Origin: Bradyrhizobium erythrophlei
GTDB lineage: Bacteria > Pseudomonadota > Alphaproteobacteria > Rhizobiales > Xanthobacteraceae
Direction of reading: 5' to 3'
DNA length: 64,000 bases
Assembly: GCA_900129675.1 (NCBI GenBank)
Contig: FSRD01000001.1
Span: 8,235,501-8,299,500 of the forward strand
The notes under the pieces are model-generated. The model saw only the letters and a program-made list of their open reading frames with translations, ran no database searches and was not told where the DNA came from. The translations under genes were made by a program, and so were the position numbers. This document shows, piece by piece, positions 34,563-42,717 of this stretch (position 1 is the first letter of the stretch; every line of letters begins with the position of its first letter).

Positions 34563-35249
34563 TTGGAAACCGCGCTTTATCTGCCCGTCAAACGCTTCCT
34601 CGAAAAGCTCGGCTTCACGGTCAAGGGCGAAGTCGGCGGCTGCGATCTGGTGGCGCTGAGCGACGACGATCCGCCGGTCGTGGTGATCGGGGAATTGAAA
34701 CTCACCTTCAATCTCGAACTGATCCTGCAGGCGGTCGATCGTGCCGGCGCCTGCGACGAGGTTTGGCTGGCCGCCAAACTGTCCGCGCGCGGCAAGGGCC
34801 GCGAAAGCGACGCCCGCTATCGCAATCTCTGCCGCCGGCTCGGCTTCGGCATGCTCGCCGTCACCAACACCGGCGACGTCGAGGTGATCGTCACGCCGCC
34901 CACCACCGCCCCGCGCCGCGATAACAAGAAGCGCTCGCGGCTGGTGTCGGAGCACCGGCGGCGCAAGGGCGATCCGGCGATGGGCGGCAGCACGCGCGCG
35001 CCGATCATGACGGCCTATCGCCAGCAGGCGCTGGCCTGCGCCTCGGCACTGTCGGCGGGACCACGGCGCGTGAAAGATCTGCGGGTGGAGATTCCCGATG
35101 CCGGAAAAATTCTAATAGATAATGTCTATGGCTGGTTCGATCGCGCCGAGCGCGGCATCTACGTCCTGACCGATGCCGGACACGCCGCACTGAAACGCTG
35201 GCCGCAGCAACCGATCGACTTTGCGGCGGCCGGCGACGCCGCGCCATAG
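34563..35249 (+). CDS. DUF2161 family PD-(D/E)xK nuclease-like protein
   Basis: This protein of about 228 residues has the family start LETALYLPVKRFLEKLGF and the motif region GGCDLVALSDDDPPVVVIGE followed by LKL, which fits a PD-(D/E)xK nuclease-like core (Asp, then Glu-x-Lys). A basic stretch (RRDNKKRSRLVSEHRRRKGD) and a C-terminal helical part follow. DUF2161 proteins are described as putative phosphodiesterases. The start is uncertain: a TTG at 34563 fits family length, and another TTG at 34455 would add an odd extension. Cytoplasmic. Target unknown. Confidence 0.75.
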   Translation: METALYLPVKRFLEKLGFTVKGEVGGCDLVALSDDDPPVVVIGELKLTFNLELILQAVDRAGACDEVWLAAKLSARGKGRESDARYRNLCRRLGFGMLAVTNTGDVEVIVTPPTTAPRRDNKKRSRLVSEHRRRKGDPAMGGSTRAPIMTAYRQQALACASALSAGPRRVKDLRVEIPDAGKILIDNVYGWFDRAERGIYVLTDAGHAALKRWPQQPIDFAAAGDAAP

Positions 35250-35280
35250 CGACAAGGACGACGGAGATACGGGGGATCAA

Positions 35281-35580
35281 ATGATCGTGGTGACCGGCAG
35301 CGTGACGGCGCGACAGGATTCCTTCGATGAAGTTCGCCGATTAAGCCTCGAGCACGTCCATCGTTCGCGCGGCGAGCCCGGCTGCATCTCGCATGCCGTA
35401 CATGTCGACTGCGAAAATCCGCTGCGGCTGGTGTTTTTCGAGCAATGGAACGATCGCGCCGCCCTGTTGGCGCATTTCGCGGTCCCCGCTTCGCGCGAGT
35501 TCGTCCGTTCGCTGCAGTCGCTGGCCGCGGCCGCTGCTACAATCGATCTGTACGACGCGACCAGGCTCGAAAAACTCTAA
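35281..35580 (+). CDS. antibiotic-biosynthesis-monooxygenase (ABM) family protein
   Basis: This 99-residue protein is a ferredoxin-like ABM domain: MIVVTGSVTARQDSFDEVRR, SRGEPGCISHAVHVDCENPL, then RLVFFEQWNDRAALLAHFAV and residues toward the end. The pattern E-P-G-C-x-x-[FY/HA] and F-E-x-W-x-x is typical of putative quinol monooxygenases. It starts about 32 bases after the DUF2161 gene, in the same direction. It probably works as a dimer; substrate unknown. Confidence 0.85.
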   Translation: MIVVTGSVTARQDSFDEVRRLSLEHVHRSRGEPGCISHAVHVDCENPLRLVFFEQWNDRAALLAHFAVPASREFVRSLQSLAAAAATIDLYDATRLEKL

Positions 35581-35605
35581 CGCATGGCTGTATTGCCACG
35601 CCAAT

Positions 35606-35621
35606 TTCATATTGCAATGCA
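35606..35621 (+). promoter_or_regulatory. shared TTCATATTGCRATGCA motif upstream of 35666 gene
   Basis: TTCATATTGCAATGCA lies 45 bases before the ATG at 35666. The same 16 bases with one change (G for A at position 11) occur on the minus strand at 36830-36845 before the GNAT gene. The TGCA-rich core resembles sites of PhaR-type regulators, but this is a guess. Confidence 0.4.
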
Positions 35622-35665
35622 ACATTAGGGCACCTAGGTATCTCACGATCAGATGCGAGGCCCCG

Positions 35666-35968
35666 ATGAGCGAAGACTGGAACACCAAATACGGCACCCG
35701 GCGCGTGCGGCGCGATCCGCCGACGCTGGAGGAAGCAATCTTCGCCGCCGTCGGCATTACCGAAGATCCGCAGCAGCAGGCGGAAATCGCCGCAGCGCTG
35801 ATGGGACTGCCGTATGAGGAAGTACTGGCCGAAGTGAAGAAGACCGGACGCGCCGTGGCGCGAACCGTCACGCGCGTGATCACGGGCGAGCAAGGCGCGC
35901 AGCGCTCTGTGGTGGTTGAGCGCCGCGTGGTCAGGCGGTTCGGCAACGACAAGCGCACCGGCACCTAA
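35666..35968 (+). CDS. conserved small rhizobial protein
   Basis: This 100-residue protein begins MSEDWNTKYGTRRVRRDPPT and continues LEEAIFAAVGITEDPQQQAE, a helix, then a basic C-terminus (RTVTRVITGEQGAQRSVVVE). The composition is soluble and helical. Similar proteins are common hypotheticals in Bradyrhizobium. It is convergent with the GNAT gene and is followed by repeat elements. A motif shared with the GNAT promoter lies upstream. Function unknown. Confidence 0.7.
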   Translation: MSEDWNTKYGTRRVRRDPPTLEEAIFAAVGITEDPQQQAEIAAALMGLPYEEVLAEVKKTGRAVARTVTRVITGEQGAQRSVVVERRVVRRFGNDKRTGT

Positions 35969-35994
35969 GGGTACGCGGGCAACTCGCTCGATCC

Positions 35995-36052
35995 ATGACA
36001 TTTTCCAGCAAAGCGTGCCCCGGACCTGATCCGGGGTAGACGCCGGTTCGCG
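35995..36052 (-). repeat. B-type dispersed repeat, inverted, with CCCCGGA palindrome
   Basis: Read on the minus strand this is CTTCCTGACGCGAACCGGCG, then TCTACCCCGGATCAGGTCCG, then GGGCACGCTTTGC. It matches the 48664-48736 copy over the ACGCGAACC and CCCCGGATCARGTCCGGGG parts and lies next to the A-type palindrome at 36081. It is between convergent genes. Confidence 0.75.
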
Positions 36053-36080
36053 TCAGGAAGCGCGGCAAATAAAATACGAA

Positions 36081-36111
36081 AGCCCGGCTCTGATTTAATC
36101 AGAACCGGGCT
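36081..36111. repeat. 31-base palindrome (A-type repeat)
   Basis: AGCCCGGCTCTGATT and AATCAGAACCGGGCT (one mismatch) surround one base. The TCTGATT-x-AATCAGA core is shared with 4973-5005. It is 29 bases from the B-type repeat, just as at the other locus, and lies between convergent genes. Confidence 0.8.
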
Positions 36112-36149
36112 CCAGGATCAGCGAATGGCCGCGTGGACTCGCTTAATCG

Positions 36150-36770
36150 TCAGGCCGCCTTGTCCCACCCGTACATCTGCAGCAGCATCTTCCAGTACGC
36201 GCGATTGAAATTCGCGATCGCGCGGCCGGCGTCGAGCGAGGTTGCAAAGGCGGCCGGCGCTGGCTCCGGCTGCTTCTGCTGGGTCAGGTCGATATTCCCG
36301 GTGGATTCACCGTAGCGGAAGTTGAGATGCGCGCCGAACTTGTTGGCAAGCGCCCGCATCGCCTCGTTCTGCGCACCGGTGGTGATGCGCAGGCTGCGAT
36401 AACCCTTGGCGCGGGCCTCGGCGATCAGCTTCCTGAACAGGATGCTGCCGACGCCCTTGCGCCGCACCGACGCTTCCACGCTGAAGGCGATTTCCGGCAA
36501 TGAATCCTGGGATTGCTCGGGCGGATGTAGTTCTGCAGCGCCGCGCACCACGCCATCCTCGATATAGGCCATGATGACGGTGCCATCATTGGCGCATTTC
36601 TCGGCGTAGCGCTCGATGAAGCTGTCATCCATGAAGCCATGGAACCGATCGTGGCGGCTTGTCCGGTCAAGCCGCAACAGATGATCGCGCAACAGGGGCA
36701 GCTCTTCCTGCTGGCTTAGTGTCCGAACCGTGCCTGTGGCGAGCGCCGGATGGATAATCTCATAGCTCAT
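36150..36770 (-). CDS. GNAT family N-acetyltransferase with C-terminal extension
   Basis: This 206-residue protein has an acetyl-CoA binding motif: VEASVRRKGVGSILFRKLIA (Q/R-x-x-G-x-G/A pattern) near residue 103, after a beta region with VIMAYIEDGVVRGAAEL. The C-terminal part after about residue 160 is unlike the fold and ends with the aromatic segment ANFNRAYWKMLLQMYGW, which could be a protein-binding tail. The upstream motif at 36830-36845 is shared with the gene at 35666. Acceptor substrate unknown. Confidence 0.8.
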   Translation of the reverse strand: MSYEIIHPALATGTVRTLSQQEELPLLRDHLLRLDRTSRHDRFHGFMDDSFIERYAEKCANDGTVIMAYIEDGVVRGAAELHPPEQSQDSLPEIAFSVEASVRRKGVGSILFRKLIAEARAKGYRSLRITTGAQNEAMRALANKFGAHLNFRYGESTGNIDLTQQKQPEPAPAAFATSLDAGRAIANFNRAYWKMLLQMYGWDKAA

Positions 36771-36829
36771 ATCAAATCTCCTCGTGGAAGCCCTCGAGGA
36801 GGCGTCGAATCCCTAGACCACCTATATTG

Positions 36830-36845
36830 TGCATCGCAATATGAA
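36830..36845 (-). promoter_or_regulatory. shared TTCATATTGCGATGCA motif upstream of GNAT gene
   Basis: This motif reads TTCATATTGCGATGCA on the minus strand, matching 35606-35621 in 15 of 16 bases. It lies about 60 bases upstream of the GNAT start. It is a candidate common regulator site; the regulator is unknown. Confidence 0.4.
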
Positions 36846-36915
36846 GTTCAAGTCCCTCAAATGCCTCATAAAAAGTCAATTTTTGTTAACCGGTCGTTAA
36901 CCGACGGCGCGCCTA

Positions 36916-37314
36916 TCAGAGTACCATTTGGGTTTGCGTCACGATCGCGACCAGCTTGCCGTCTTCGGTCTCCAGCCGCGTCTGCCAGACTTGCGTCCGC
37001 CGTCCCCGATGCACCGGCGTCGCCGTCGCGATGACCGTTGTTCCCTCCTTGGCTCCACCGATGAAATTGGTCTTGCTCTCGATCGTGGTGGTGCCCTTGG
37101 CATCGTCAGGCAGATTGATGACGGTCGCGGCAGCCCCGACCGAATCCGCGAACGCCATGAGCGCGCCGCCGTGAATGGTGTGGTTGAGGGTGCAGAGATC
37201 GGGGCGCACCGGCATCGTGGCGACAACGCGATCCCTGTCGGCCTCGGTGAAGGTGACGCCCTTCAACTCCGCAAAAGGCATCTTCATCGACTGGATTTTC
37301 TCTAGCGGCGTCAT
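36916..37314 (-). CDS. hotdog-fold thioesterase (PaaI-like)
   Basis: This 132-residue protein has the hotdog thioesterase pattern: LCTLNHTIHGGALMAFADSV (the HGG/A-x-x-x-x-A-D region), ESKTNFIGGAKEGTTVIATA and a C-terminal IVTQTQMVL strand. It resembles the PaaI/acyl-CoA thioesterase branch, which hydrolyses aryl- or acyl-CoA. The start at ATG 37314 removes an N-terminal extension that is not protein-like. Substrate unknown. Confidence 0.88.
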   Translation of the reverse strand: MTPLEKIQSMKMPFAELKGVTFTEADRDRVVATMPVRPDLCTLNHTIHGGALMAFADSVGAAATVINLPDDAKGTTTIESKTNFIGGAKEGTTVIATATPVHRGRRTQVWQTRLETEDGKLVAIVTQTQMVL

Positions 37315-37438
37315 GCATCCTCCCGTTTTTCTTTCGAGCAATTTCCTAGGAGAATGGCTGGCCGAGGTAAATCGGGCAATGACCTCTGAGGTAATGGCCA
37401 CGGTGACAAGGCGCCGCTAATTCTGCATACCGTTGACG

Positions 37439-38221
37439 ATGCGCCACTTCCCTCCCCGCCGGATTGTCTGCCTCACCGAGGAAACGGTGGAGACGCTGTA
37501 TCTGCTCGGCGAGCAGGACCGCATTGTCGGCGTCTCCGGCTATGCGGTGCGGCCGCCAAAAGTTCGGCGCGAGAAGCCGCGGATATCGGCCTTCATCTCG
37601 GCGGACATTCCAAAGATCCTGGCGCTCGAGCCGGACCTCGTGCTCGCCTTCTCCGACCTTCAGGCCGGCATCGTTGCCGACCTCGTCCGTGCCGGCGTCG
37701 CCATCCATGTCTTCAACCAGCGCGACGTCGCAGGGATCCTGGCGATGATCCGCACGCTCGGCGCGCTGGTCGGCGCGGCCGGGCGCGCCGACCAGCTTGC
37801 CGGCAGCTTTGAGGCGCGCCTCGCCGGCATCGCATCGACGGCCCGGCCTTCGCCAAAACCAAAAGTCTATTTCGAGGAATGGGACGATCCCCTGATCAGC
37901 GGCATCGGCTGGGTTTCCGAGTTGATCGAGATCGCCGGTGGCGAAGACGTGTTGCCGAAATTGCGGTATCAGCAGGCCGCCAAGGACCGGATCATTTCGC
38001 CCGATGTGGTGCGCGACACCGCGCCCGACGTGATCCTGGCGTCGTGGTGCGGCAAGAAGGTCGTGCCCGACCGGATCCGGCAACGGCCGGGCTGGAGCGA
38101 AATTCCGGCGGTGCGCAACAACCGCATCGTCGAGATCAAGTCGCCGCTGATCCTGCAGCCGGGACCTGCGGCGCTCACGGACGGGCTGGATGCGATCGTC
38201 GCGGCGTTGTGGCCACAGTGA
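37439..38221 (+). CDS. BtuF-like periplasmic-binding fold protein without signal peptide
   Basis: This 260-residue protein has the fold of iron-siderophore or cobalamin binding proteins (BtuF/FecB type): RRIVCLTEETVETLYLLGEQ, DRIVGVSGYAVRPP, LALEPDLVLAFSDLQAGIVA, and later GWVSELIEIAGGEDVLPKL. A signal peptide is absent: the protein starts MRHFPPRRIVC, so it should stay in the cytoplasm unless another export route is used. No permease/ATPase genes are adjacent. The ATG at 37439 is preferred over an upstream TTG. Confidence 0.82.
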   Translation: MRHFPPRRIVCLTEETVETLYLLGEQDRIVGVSGYAVRPPKVRREKPRISAFISADIPKILALEPDLVLAFSDLQAGIVADLVRAGVAIHVFNQRDVAGILAMIRTLGALVGAAGRADQLAGSFEARLAGIASTARPSPKPKVYFEEWDDPLISGIGWVSELIEIAGGEDVLPKLRYQQAAKDRIISPDVVRDTAPDVILASWCGKKVVPDRIRQRPGWSEIPAVRNNRIVEIKSPLILQPGPAALTDGLDAIVAALWPQ

Positions 38222-38282
38222 TATCGCCGCGACCGATGATCCTCCTCTATCGCCCGAACCGGGGTTGGCCCGCGATTTCCTG

Positions 38283-39158
38283 CTACTCCGCCGCAAACGA
38301 GACGGTGGATCGATCATATTCTCCCGATCCCATTCGCCCTTCCGCAAAGATCTTGTGCTCTGCGATCCAGTCGAACGATTGCTCAAATACTTCCTTCGAA
38401 TAGGTCTCGAATACGATCCGCTCACCCGGACCCCAGCGACGCGTATCCATGACGGCATGGAAACGATCCGGGAATTCGTTCTTGTAGTAGTGCGTGTAGG
38501 ATTCCGGCCGCAGATCGATATCGCGCTGCGCGCTGCGCAAGGCGCGGAAGTATCGCCTGACGTCTTCCGGATCCACCGTGCCCTTGATCATGGCTGCGAT
38601 CATGAAGGTGGTATCGATCACCTTGCGGAACCCCAATTGCTCGGCCAGATAATACGGCCCGTTGAAAAGCGCCGCCGCCGGGCTCTTGCCCTCGATCAGA
38701 AGCTCCATGCGGTGAAACAGCATGCCGTCTTCGAATGTCAGGTTGATCTCGCCGGGAGCCATGTACTGCTCCAGCGCCTGTATCGTCGAATAATGGCTTC
38801 CCGACTGAAATCCGACCGAGATAGGTATGCCCGCAAGATCGCTTGGTGTGCGCACCGGTGAATCCGCAGGCACGAAGATTCCGGAGGGCGCGACTGAATA
38901 GACGTCGGCATAGAGCTTGGCGTGACCATTGGAGGCGGCCACGTTCACCGTCCAATGACAGGCACAGCTCACATTGGCTTCGCGCCCCTTTTCGATGCTC
39001 TGGAAGGCGCCCTGATTGGCCTTGTTGTGATGCTGCCCCTCGGTGGAGCGGATCAATTCGCGAAATTCATAGTCGAGGCCTTCGGCGCGGAAATAGCCCT
39101 TCTCCTCGGCGACCCATTCCTGCAGGCGAAAATGCGGCTCGATGATGAATTTGCTCAC
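38283..39158 (-). CDS. NMT1/NitT-TauT-like substrate-binding protein without signal peptide
   Basis: This 291-residue protein looks like an SsuA/NMT1-type solute-binding protein: LQEWVAEEKGYFRAEGLDYE, VSCACHWTVNVAASNGHAKL, PSGIFVPADSPVRTPSDLAG and ISVGFQSGSHYSTIQALEQY. It lacks a signal peptide (starts MSKFIIEPHFR). Some proteins of this shape are decarboxylases or intracellular enzymes (e.g. THI5-like), so a non-transport role is possible. The LysR gene is divergent 98 bases away, which suggests regulation by it. Confidence 0.75.
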   Translation of the reverse strand: MSKFIIEPHFRLQEWVAEEKGYFRAEGLDYEFRELIRSTEGQHHNKANQGAFQSIEKGREANVSCACHWTVNVAASNGHAKLYADVYSVAPSGIFVPADSPVRTPSDLAGIPISVGFQSGSHYSTIQALEQYMAPGEINLTFEDGMLFHRMELLIEGKSPAAALFNGPYYLAEQLGFRKVIDTTFMIAAMIKGTVDPEDVRRYFRALRSAQRDIDLRPESYTHYYKNEFPDRFHAVMDTRRWGPGERIVFETYSKEVFEQSFDWIAEHKIFAEGRMGSGEYDRSTVSFAAE

Positions 39159-39256
39159 GGCGGATCTCCCTTAAAGCGTACCCTTGAAGGTTTCTATTTG
39201 ACAGCAGCGTACCCGATGCACGTCAATGGCGCCATGTACGCATGGGAATAGATGAT

Positions 39257-40198
39257 ATGGCCGAAAATGCATCATCGGAGCTGAACCTGAGAGAACTGCG
39301 GATCCTGAACGCCTTGCTGCACGAGCGCAGCATCACGCGGACCGCACAGCTTCTGGCGACCACGCAACCCGGCATCAGCAAGGTGCTCCGGCATCTCCGG
39401 GCGCAATTTGCCGATCCCCTGTTCGTCCGAAACGGCCACGCGATGCAGCCGACCGCCAAGGCCCTCGACATCGCCGATCAGCTGCGCACGCTTCTCGGGG
39501 CTGCCGACGGATTGCGCGCCTCCGTGTCGGCCTTCGATCCCGTCCGATCGGACCGCACGTTCAGCCTGTTGCTGACCGATGTCGGGATGATCCATTTCCT
39601 GCCGCCGCTGATCGCGCAATTTGCTGCGATCGCGCCGAGGGTCAACATTCGGGCGACGCCACTGGACTCACGCCAGTTCGAGCTCAGGCTGGAAGCGGGC
39701 GAGGCAGATCTGGCGCTTGGCGCGTTTCCGAAGGCGGCGCGCCACCTGCGGCGTCAACGATTGTATTTCGACGGTTATGTGACCGTCATGCGCAATGGCC
39801 ATCCCAGAATGTCGACCTTGCGGTCCCGCGCCGGCTTCCTCGCCGAGCGACATATCCTGGTCACGGCATCAGAGACCGGTCATGCCGCGCACAGAACCGC
39901 GCAGCGCGTGCTGGCGTCGCAAATATCGCCATCGAACATCATGCTGCAGGTCCCGAGCTTCATCGCCGGCGCCATTGTCGCAGCCGAAACCGACGGCCTC
40001 ACGACCTTGCCGGCGAACCTGGCGAAGCGCCTCGCCGGCTCGCTCGGGCTGACCGCTTTCGACACGCCGATCGCCTTGCCGCGCATCGAAATCTCGCAGT
40101 ATTGGCATGAACGGTATCATCGCGATGCCGCGCATCGCTGGTTCAGATCGGTCACGTTCGATCTGTTCAGTTCGACGGCGCACGGGCGCCGCCGATGA
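39257..40198 (+). CDS. LysR-family transcriptional regulator
   Basis: This 313-residue protein has an N-terminal helix-turn-helix: LNLRELRILNALLHERSITR, then TAQLLATTQPGISKVLRHLR, and a C-terminal effector-binding region. The first ATG of the frame is at 39242; 39257 gives the usual LysR start distance from the helix. The gene is divergent from the NMT1-like gene. LysR proteins usually control the adjacent divergent gene, so this one may respond to its substrate. Confidence 0.9.
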   Translation: MAENASSELNLRELRILNALLHERSITRTAQLLATTQPGISKVLRHLRAQFADPLFVRNGHAMQPTAKALDIADQLRTLLGAADGLRASVSAFDPVRSDRTFSLLLTDVGMIHFLPPLIAQFAAIAPRVNIRATPLDSRQFELRLEAGEADLALGAFPKAARHLRRQRLYFDGYVTVMRNGHPRMSTLRSRAGFLAERHILVTASETGHAAHRTAQRVLASQISPSNIMLQVPSFIAGAIVAAETDGLTTLPANLAKRLAGSLGLTAFDTPIALPRIEISQYWHERYHRDAAHRWFRSVTFDLFSSTAHGRRR

Positions 40199-40221
40199 AC
40201 TGAGCCTGCGAAACGATCGAC

Positions 40222-41499
40222 TTAGATCGCTTCCACCCCGCACCATTCCGCAATGAACAGCGCGGTCGCCTTGGTCGATTTCCGCAGCGAGTCCAGATCG
40301 ACATATTCGTTGAATCCATGCATCGCCGCCCCGCTGGCGCCGAAGCACAGGCTCGGGATGTTGTGGTTCAGCCCATAGAACCGCGTGTCCGTCAGCGCGG
40401 TGAAAACATGGTCCTGCACCTCGCCGCCATAGACCGCAGCATACGCCTTGCCGAAGGCGGCTTCGGGGGCTGCGGAATCCTTCAGCTCATAGCCCTCGGA
40501 TAGAAATCCGGACCATTCCACCTCGGGCGGATTGTTGGAGAGGAAACGATGGTCGCGTGCAGCGGCCGAGACGCAGGCCAGAATCTCGTTCTGGCAATCG
40601 GCGACCGACCAGCCCGGCAGAATCGCGATCCGGCAATCGACGTCGCACCAGGCCGGCACGCTGGAAGCCCAGTCGCCGCCCTTGATGATGCCGGGATTGA
40701 AATTGATCGGATGCGTCAGCGTTTTGAAATAGTGATCGCTTTTCGCGCGTTCGTTCCATTCGGCCTCGAGCTTTTGCAGCGCATGTATCAGATGATACGC
40801 CGCCATGATCGCGTTGGCGCCGGAGCCGGCCTCGAACACGTGCACGGGAAAGCCGCGCACTTTCAGGCGAAACCAGATCACGCCGACCTGCGAGCGAACC
40901 ATCTTGCCGTTGGTCGGCTCGGGAATGAAGCAGGCGTCGGCGCGGTAGCCACGCTGCAAGGTCGAGAGCGCGCCGACGCCGGTGCTCTCCTCCTCTATCA
41001 CGGACTGAAAGTGGATCCGCGCGGTCGGCTTCAAGCCGGCCGCCTTGATCGCATCGAGCGCATAGAGAGCGCCGATGGTGCCGGACTTCATGTCGCAGGC
41101 GCCGCGGCCATACATCTTGCCGTCCTTGACGACCGGCGAGAACGGTGGCGTCTCCCACATATCGAGCGGTCCGGTAGGTACGACGTCGCAGTGGCCCTGC
41201 AGGATCAGCGACTTTCCTGCATTGCGCGACGGCCGGTAGGTACCGACCACGGTGCGCGCCTTCGAAAAATCATGTTCGATCGGGCCGAAGCCGCGCAGAT
41301 CCTTCAAATCCTCGACGTCGATATGCCAGTCGTCGACCTCATAGCCGCGCGCGCGCAGGAGATCCGCGATCATGTCCTGGCAGGGTCCCTCGGCGCCGCG
41401 GGTCGACGGTATCGCAACAAAATCCCGTGTGGTCGCGAGCTGCACATCGAAGCCGGCGTCGACGGCATCCAGGATTTTTTGTTGCGTATCGGCAGTCAT
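40222..41499 (-). CDS. M20 family deacylase (ArgE/DapE-like)
   Basis: This 425-residue zinc enzyme has the M20 motifs: LILQGHCDVVPTGPLDMWET (His-x-Asp metal region), MYGRGACDMKSGTIGALYAL (Asp) and SVIEEESTGVGALSTLQRGY (Glu catalytic/metal). C-terminal TDTRFYGLNHNIPSLCFGAS contains a Gly-rich turn. Family members hydrolyse N-acetyl or N-succinyl amino acids and dipeptides in the cytoplasm. The start was set at ATG 41499. No arg/dap genes are near, so the substrate is unclear. Confidence 0.92.
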   Translation of the reverse strand: MTADTQQKILDAVDAGFDVQLATTRDFVAIPSTRGAEGPCQDMIADLLRARGYEVDDWHIDVEDLKDLRGFGPIEHDFSKARTVVGTYRPSRNAGKSLILQGHCDVVPTGPLDMWETPPFSPVVKDGKMYGRGACDMKSGTIGALYALDAIKAAGLKPTARIHFQSVIEEESTGVGALSTLQRGYRADACFIPEPTNGKMVRSQVGVIWFRLKVRGFPVHVFEAGSGANAIMAAYHLIHALQKLEAEWNERAKSDHYFKTLTHPINFNPGIIKGGDWASSVPAWCDVDCRIAILPGWSVADCQNEILACVSAAARDHRFLSNNPPEVEWSGFLSEGYELKDSAAPEAAFGKAYAAVYGGEVQDHVFTALTDTRFYGLNHNIPSLCFGASGAAMHGFNEYVDLDSLRKSTKATALFIAEWCGVEAI

Positions 41500-41772
41500 G
41501 CGGCAGCTCCAATTGTGAGTTTCTTCTTTGGTCGTGAGGGCCGGCACCCTAGCCCGGCCTCAGCTGCCGGGATATTGCACAAAATAGGCATCGCGCAAGG
41601 CTTCCCCGAGCAGACGGCCTTCCGAATAACCACGCAGCGACTGCGACCGCCCGACGCCGTCGCGAAGCCGCGGACAAGTTTCAGGCGCGTGCGCTGAAAC
41701 AGGCGCCTATGAGAATCGCCACCGCATGAATAAACTCCATCGTCGGAATAAGCGTCAGGATGGAACTACTGG
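41500..41772. other. intergenic region with one hairpin
   Basis: This stretch between divergent genes contains GTTTCAGGCGCG-T-GCGCTGAAAC, a strong inverted repeat near 41680-41705 that may act as a hairpin in the leader of the downstream small genes. No other feature can be supported. Confidence 0.35.
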
Positions 41773-41925
41773 ATGCCCGGCAATCGCAACGTCCTGTATC
41801 TCATCATCGCGGCGCTGGTCGTTGCCGTCGGCGTGCTCAGCTACAATCTCTATCAGGCCAAGAAGGAACCCGAGGGCCTGCAGATCAATGTCGGCCCCAA
41901 CGGGCTGAAGATACAGAACAAGTGA
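41773..41925 (+). CDS. 50-residue single-pass membrane peptide
   Basis: This small gene was found by hand translation. It starts at ATG 41773 and ends at TGA 41925. The protein begins MPGNRNVLYLIIAALVVAVG (one transmembrane segment) and continues LSYNLYQAKKEPEGLQINVG to PNGLKIQNK. It lies 20 bases upstream of the secreted protein at 41946 on the same strand. Such short membrane proteins often end in an amphipathic GLxI-type tail; the function is unknown. Confidence 0.65.
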   Translation: MPGNRNVLYLIIAALVVAVGVLSYNLYQAKKEPEGLQINVGPNGLKIQNK

Positions 41926-41945
41926 AGGAGGCCGATTTGGCGATC

Positions 41946-42197
41946 ATGAAGGCCTCACGCACGGCGTTGATTGCGCTGGCCGGCAGCCTCGGTCTGTGGA
42001 TGCTGGCAACGCCTGCGGCCGCCGAACAGGTCTCGCGCGAGCAGGACATCGTCAATCTGCGACTGGGTCAGCGCATTCTTGTCGACGACGGATCCTGCCC
42101 GGCCGGGCAGATCAAGGAAATTTCGGGGTCGCAGATGACCGCAAACGGCGTCGTGCGCGTCCGCAAATGCATTGCGCGGCTCGGCACGAAACGATAG
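41946..42197 (+). CDS. small secreted protein (DUF6719-like)
   Basis: This 83-residue protein has a signal peptide (MKASRTALIALAGSLGLWML, cleavage near AAA-EQ) and a short mature region with LRLGQRILVDDGSCPAGQIK and ANGVVRVRKCIARLG. Two cysteines could pair. The pattern matches a rhizobial family I remember as DUF6719. A possible GGAGG ribosome binding site lies about 20 bases upstream. It is probably periplasmic; function unknown. Confidence 0.75.
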   Translation: MKASRTALIALAGSLGLWMLATPAAAEQVSREQDIVNLRLGQRILVDDGSCPAGQIKEISGSQMTANGVVRVRKCIARLGTKR

Positions 42198-42274
42198 CCG
42201 CTTCGGCGCGCGTTCGCGTTAGCGGCAACCATCCCGGATATCTGAATTGCAAAAGTCGTCCGGGCTGGCGCCGG

Positions 42275-42673
42275 CTAGTTCGAAGGCTCGAACATGCACT
42301 GCAGCGTCGGCTTGGCGATCTTGGTGAAGGTCGCGCCGATTTCCGACTGCTTCGACGGCGGCACCCAATCGGTCTCGATCGTCGGCACGCCGGTTTCGCT
42401 GATGCCCCGCAGCAGGGCTTCGCGCAGGTCGGGGTCATCCACGGTGGCGGCGGCGTAGTCGTGCAGGCAGCCGCAAACAGACTCAGGATGCGCCCAACGT
42501 CCTACCATGTGCGGGGCGCACAGGCGCACGAACTCGCCGCGCGGATCCGGCACCTTGAACAGCGACCGGAATTGAATCGTCTGGGGTTGGGGAAGTTGCG
42601 GCACTTGCGCCTGCGCCGGACCGCCCACAATGAACGAAGCCAGGATGGCGGCGGAACAGATACGAATCAACAT
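42275..42673 (-). CDS. secreted protein of unknown function
   Basis: This 132-residue protein has a signal peptide (MLIRICSAAILASFIVGGPA, cleavage near AQA-Q). The mature part is Pro-rich at first (QVPQLPQPQTIQFRSLFKVP) and then contains RLCAPHMVG, CGCLHDYAAATVDDPDLREA and IAKPTLQCMFEP. The four cysteines may form disulfides. No domain was recognised. It sits next to the tandem 53-residue paralogues on the same strand. Confidence 0.7.
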   Translation of the reverse strand: MLIRICSAAILASFIVGGPAQAQVPQLPQPQTIQFRSLFKVPDPRGEFVRLCAPHMVGRWAHPESVCGCLHDYAAATVDDPDLREALLRGISETGVPTIETDWVPPSKQSEIGATFTKIAKPTLQCMFEPSN

Positions 42674-42717
42674 ACAGAACCCTTACCGGCAGTTTTCTGG
42701 GACGTTCCTGGCTGCGC

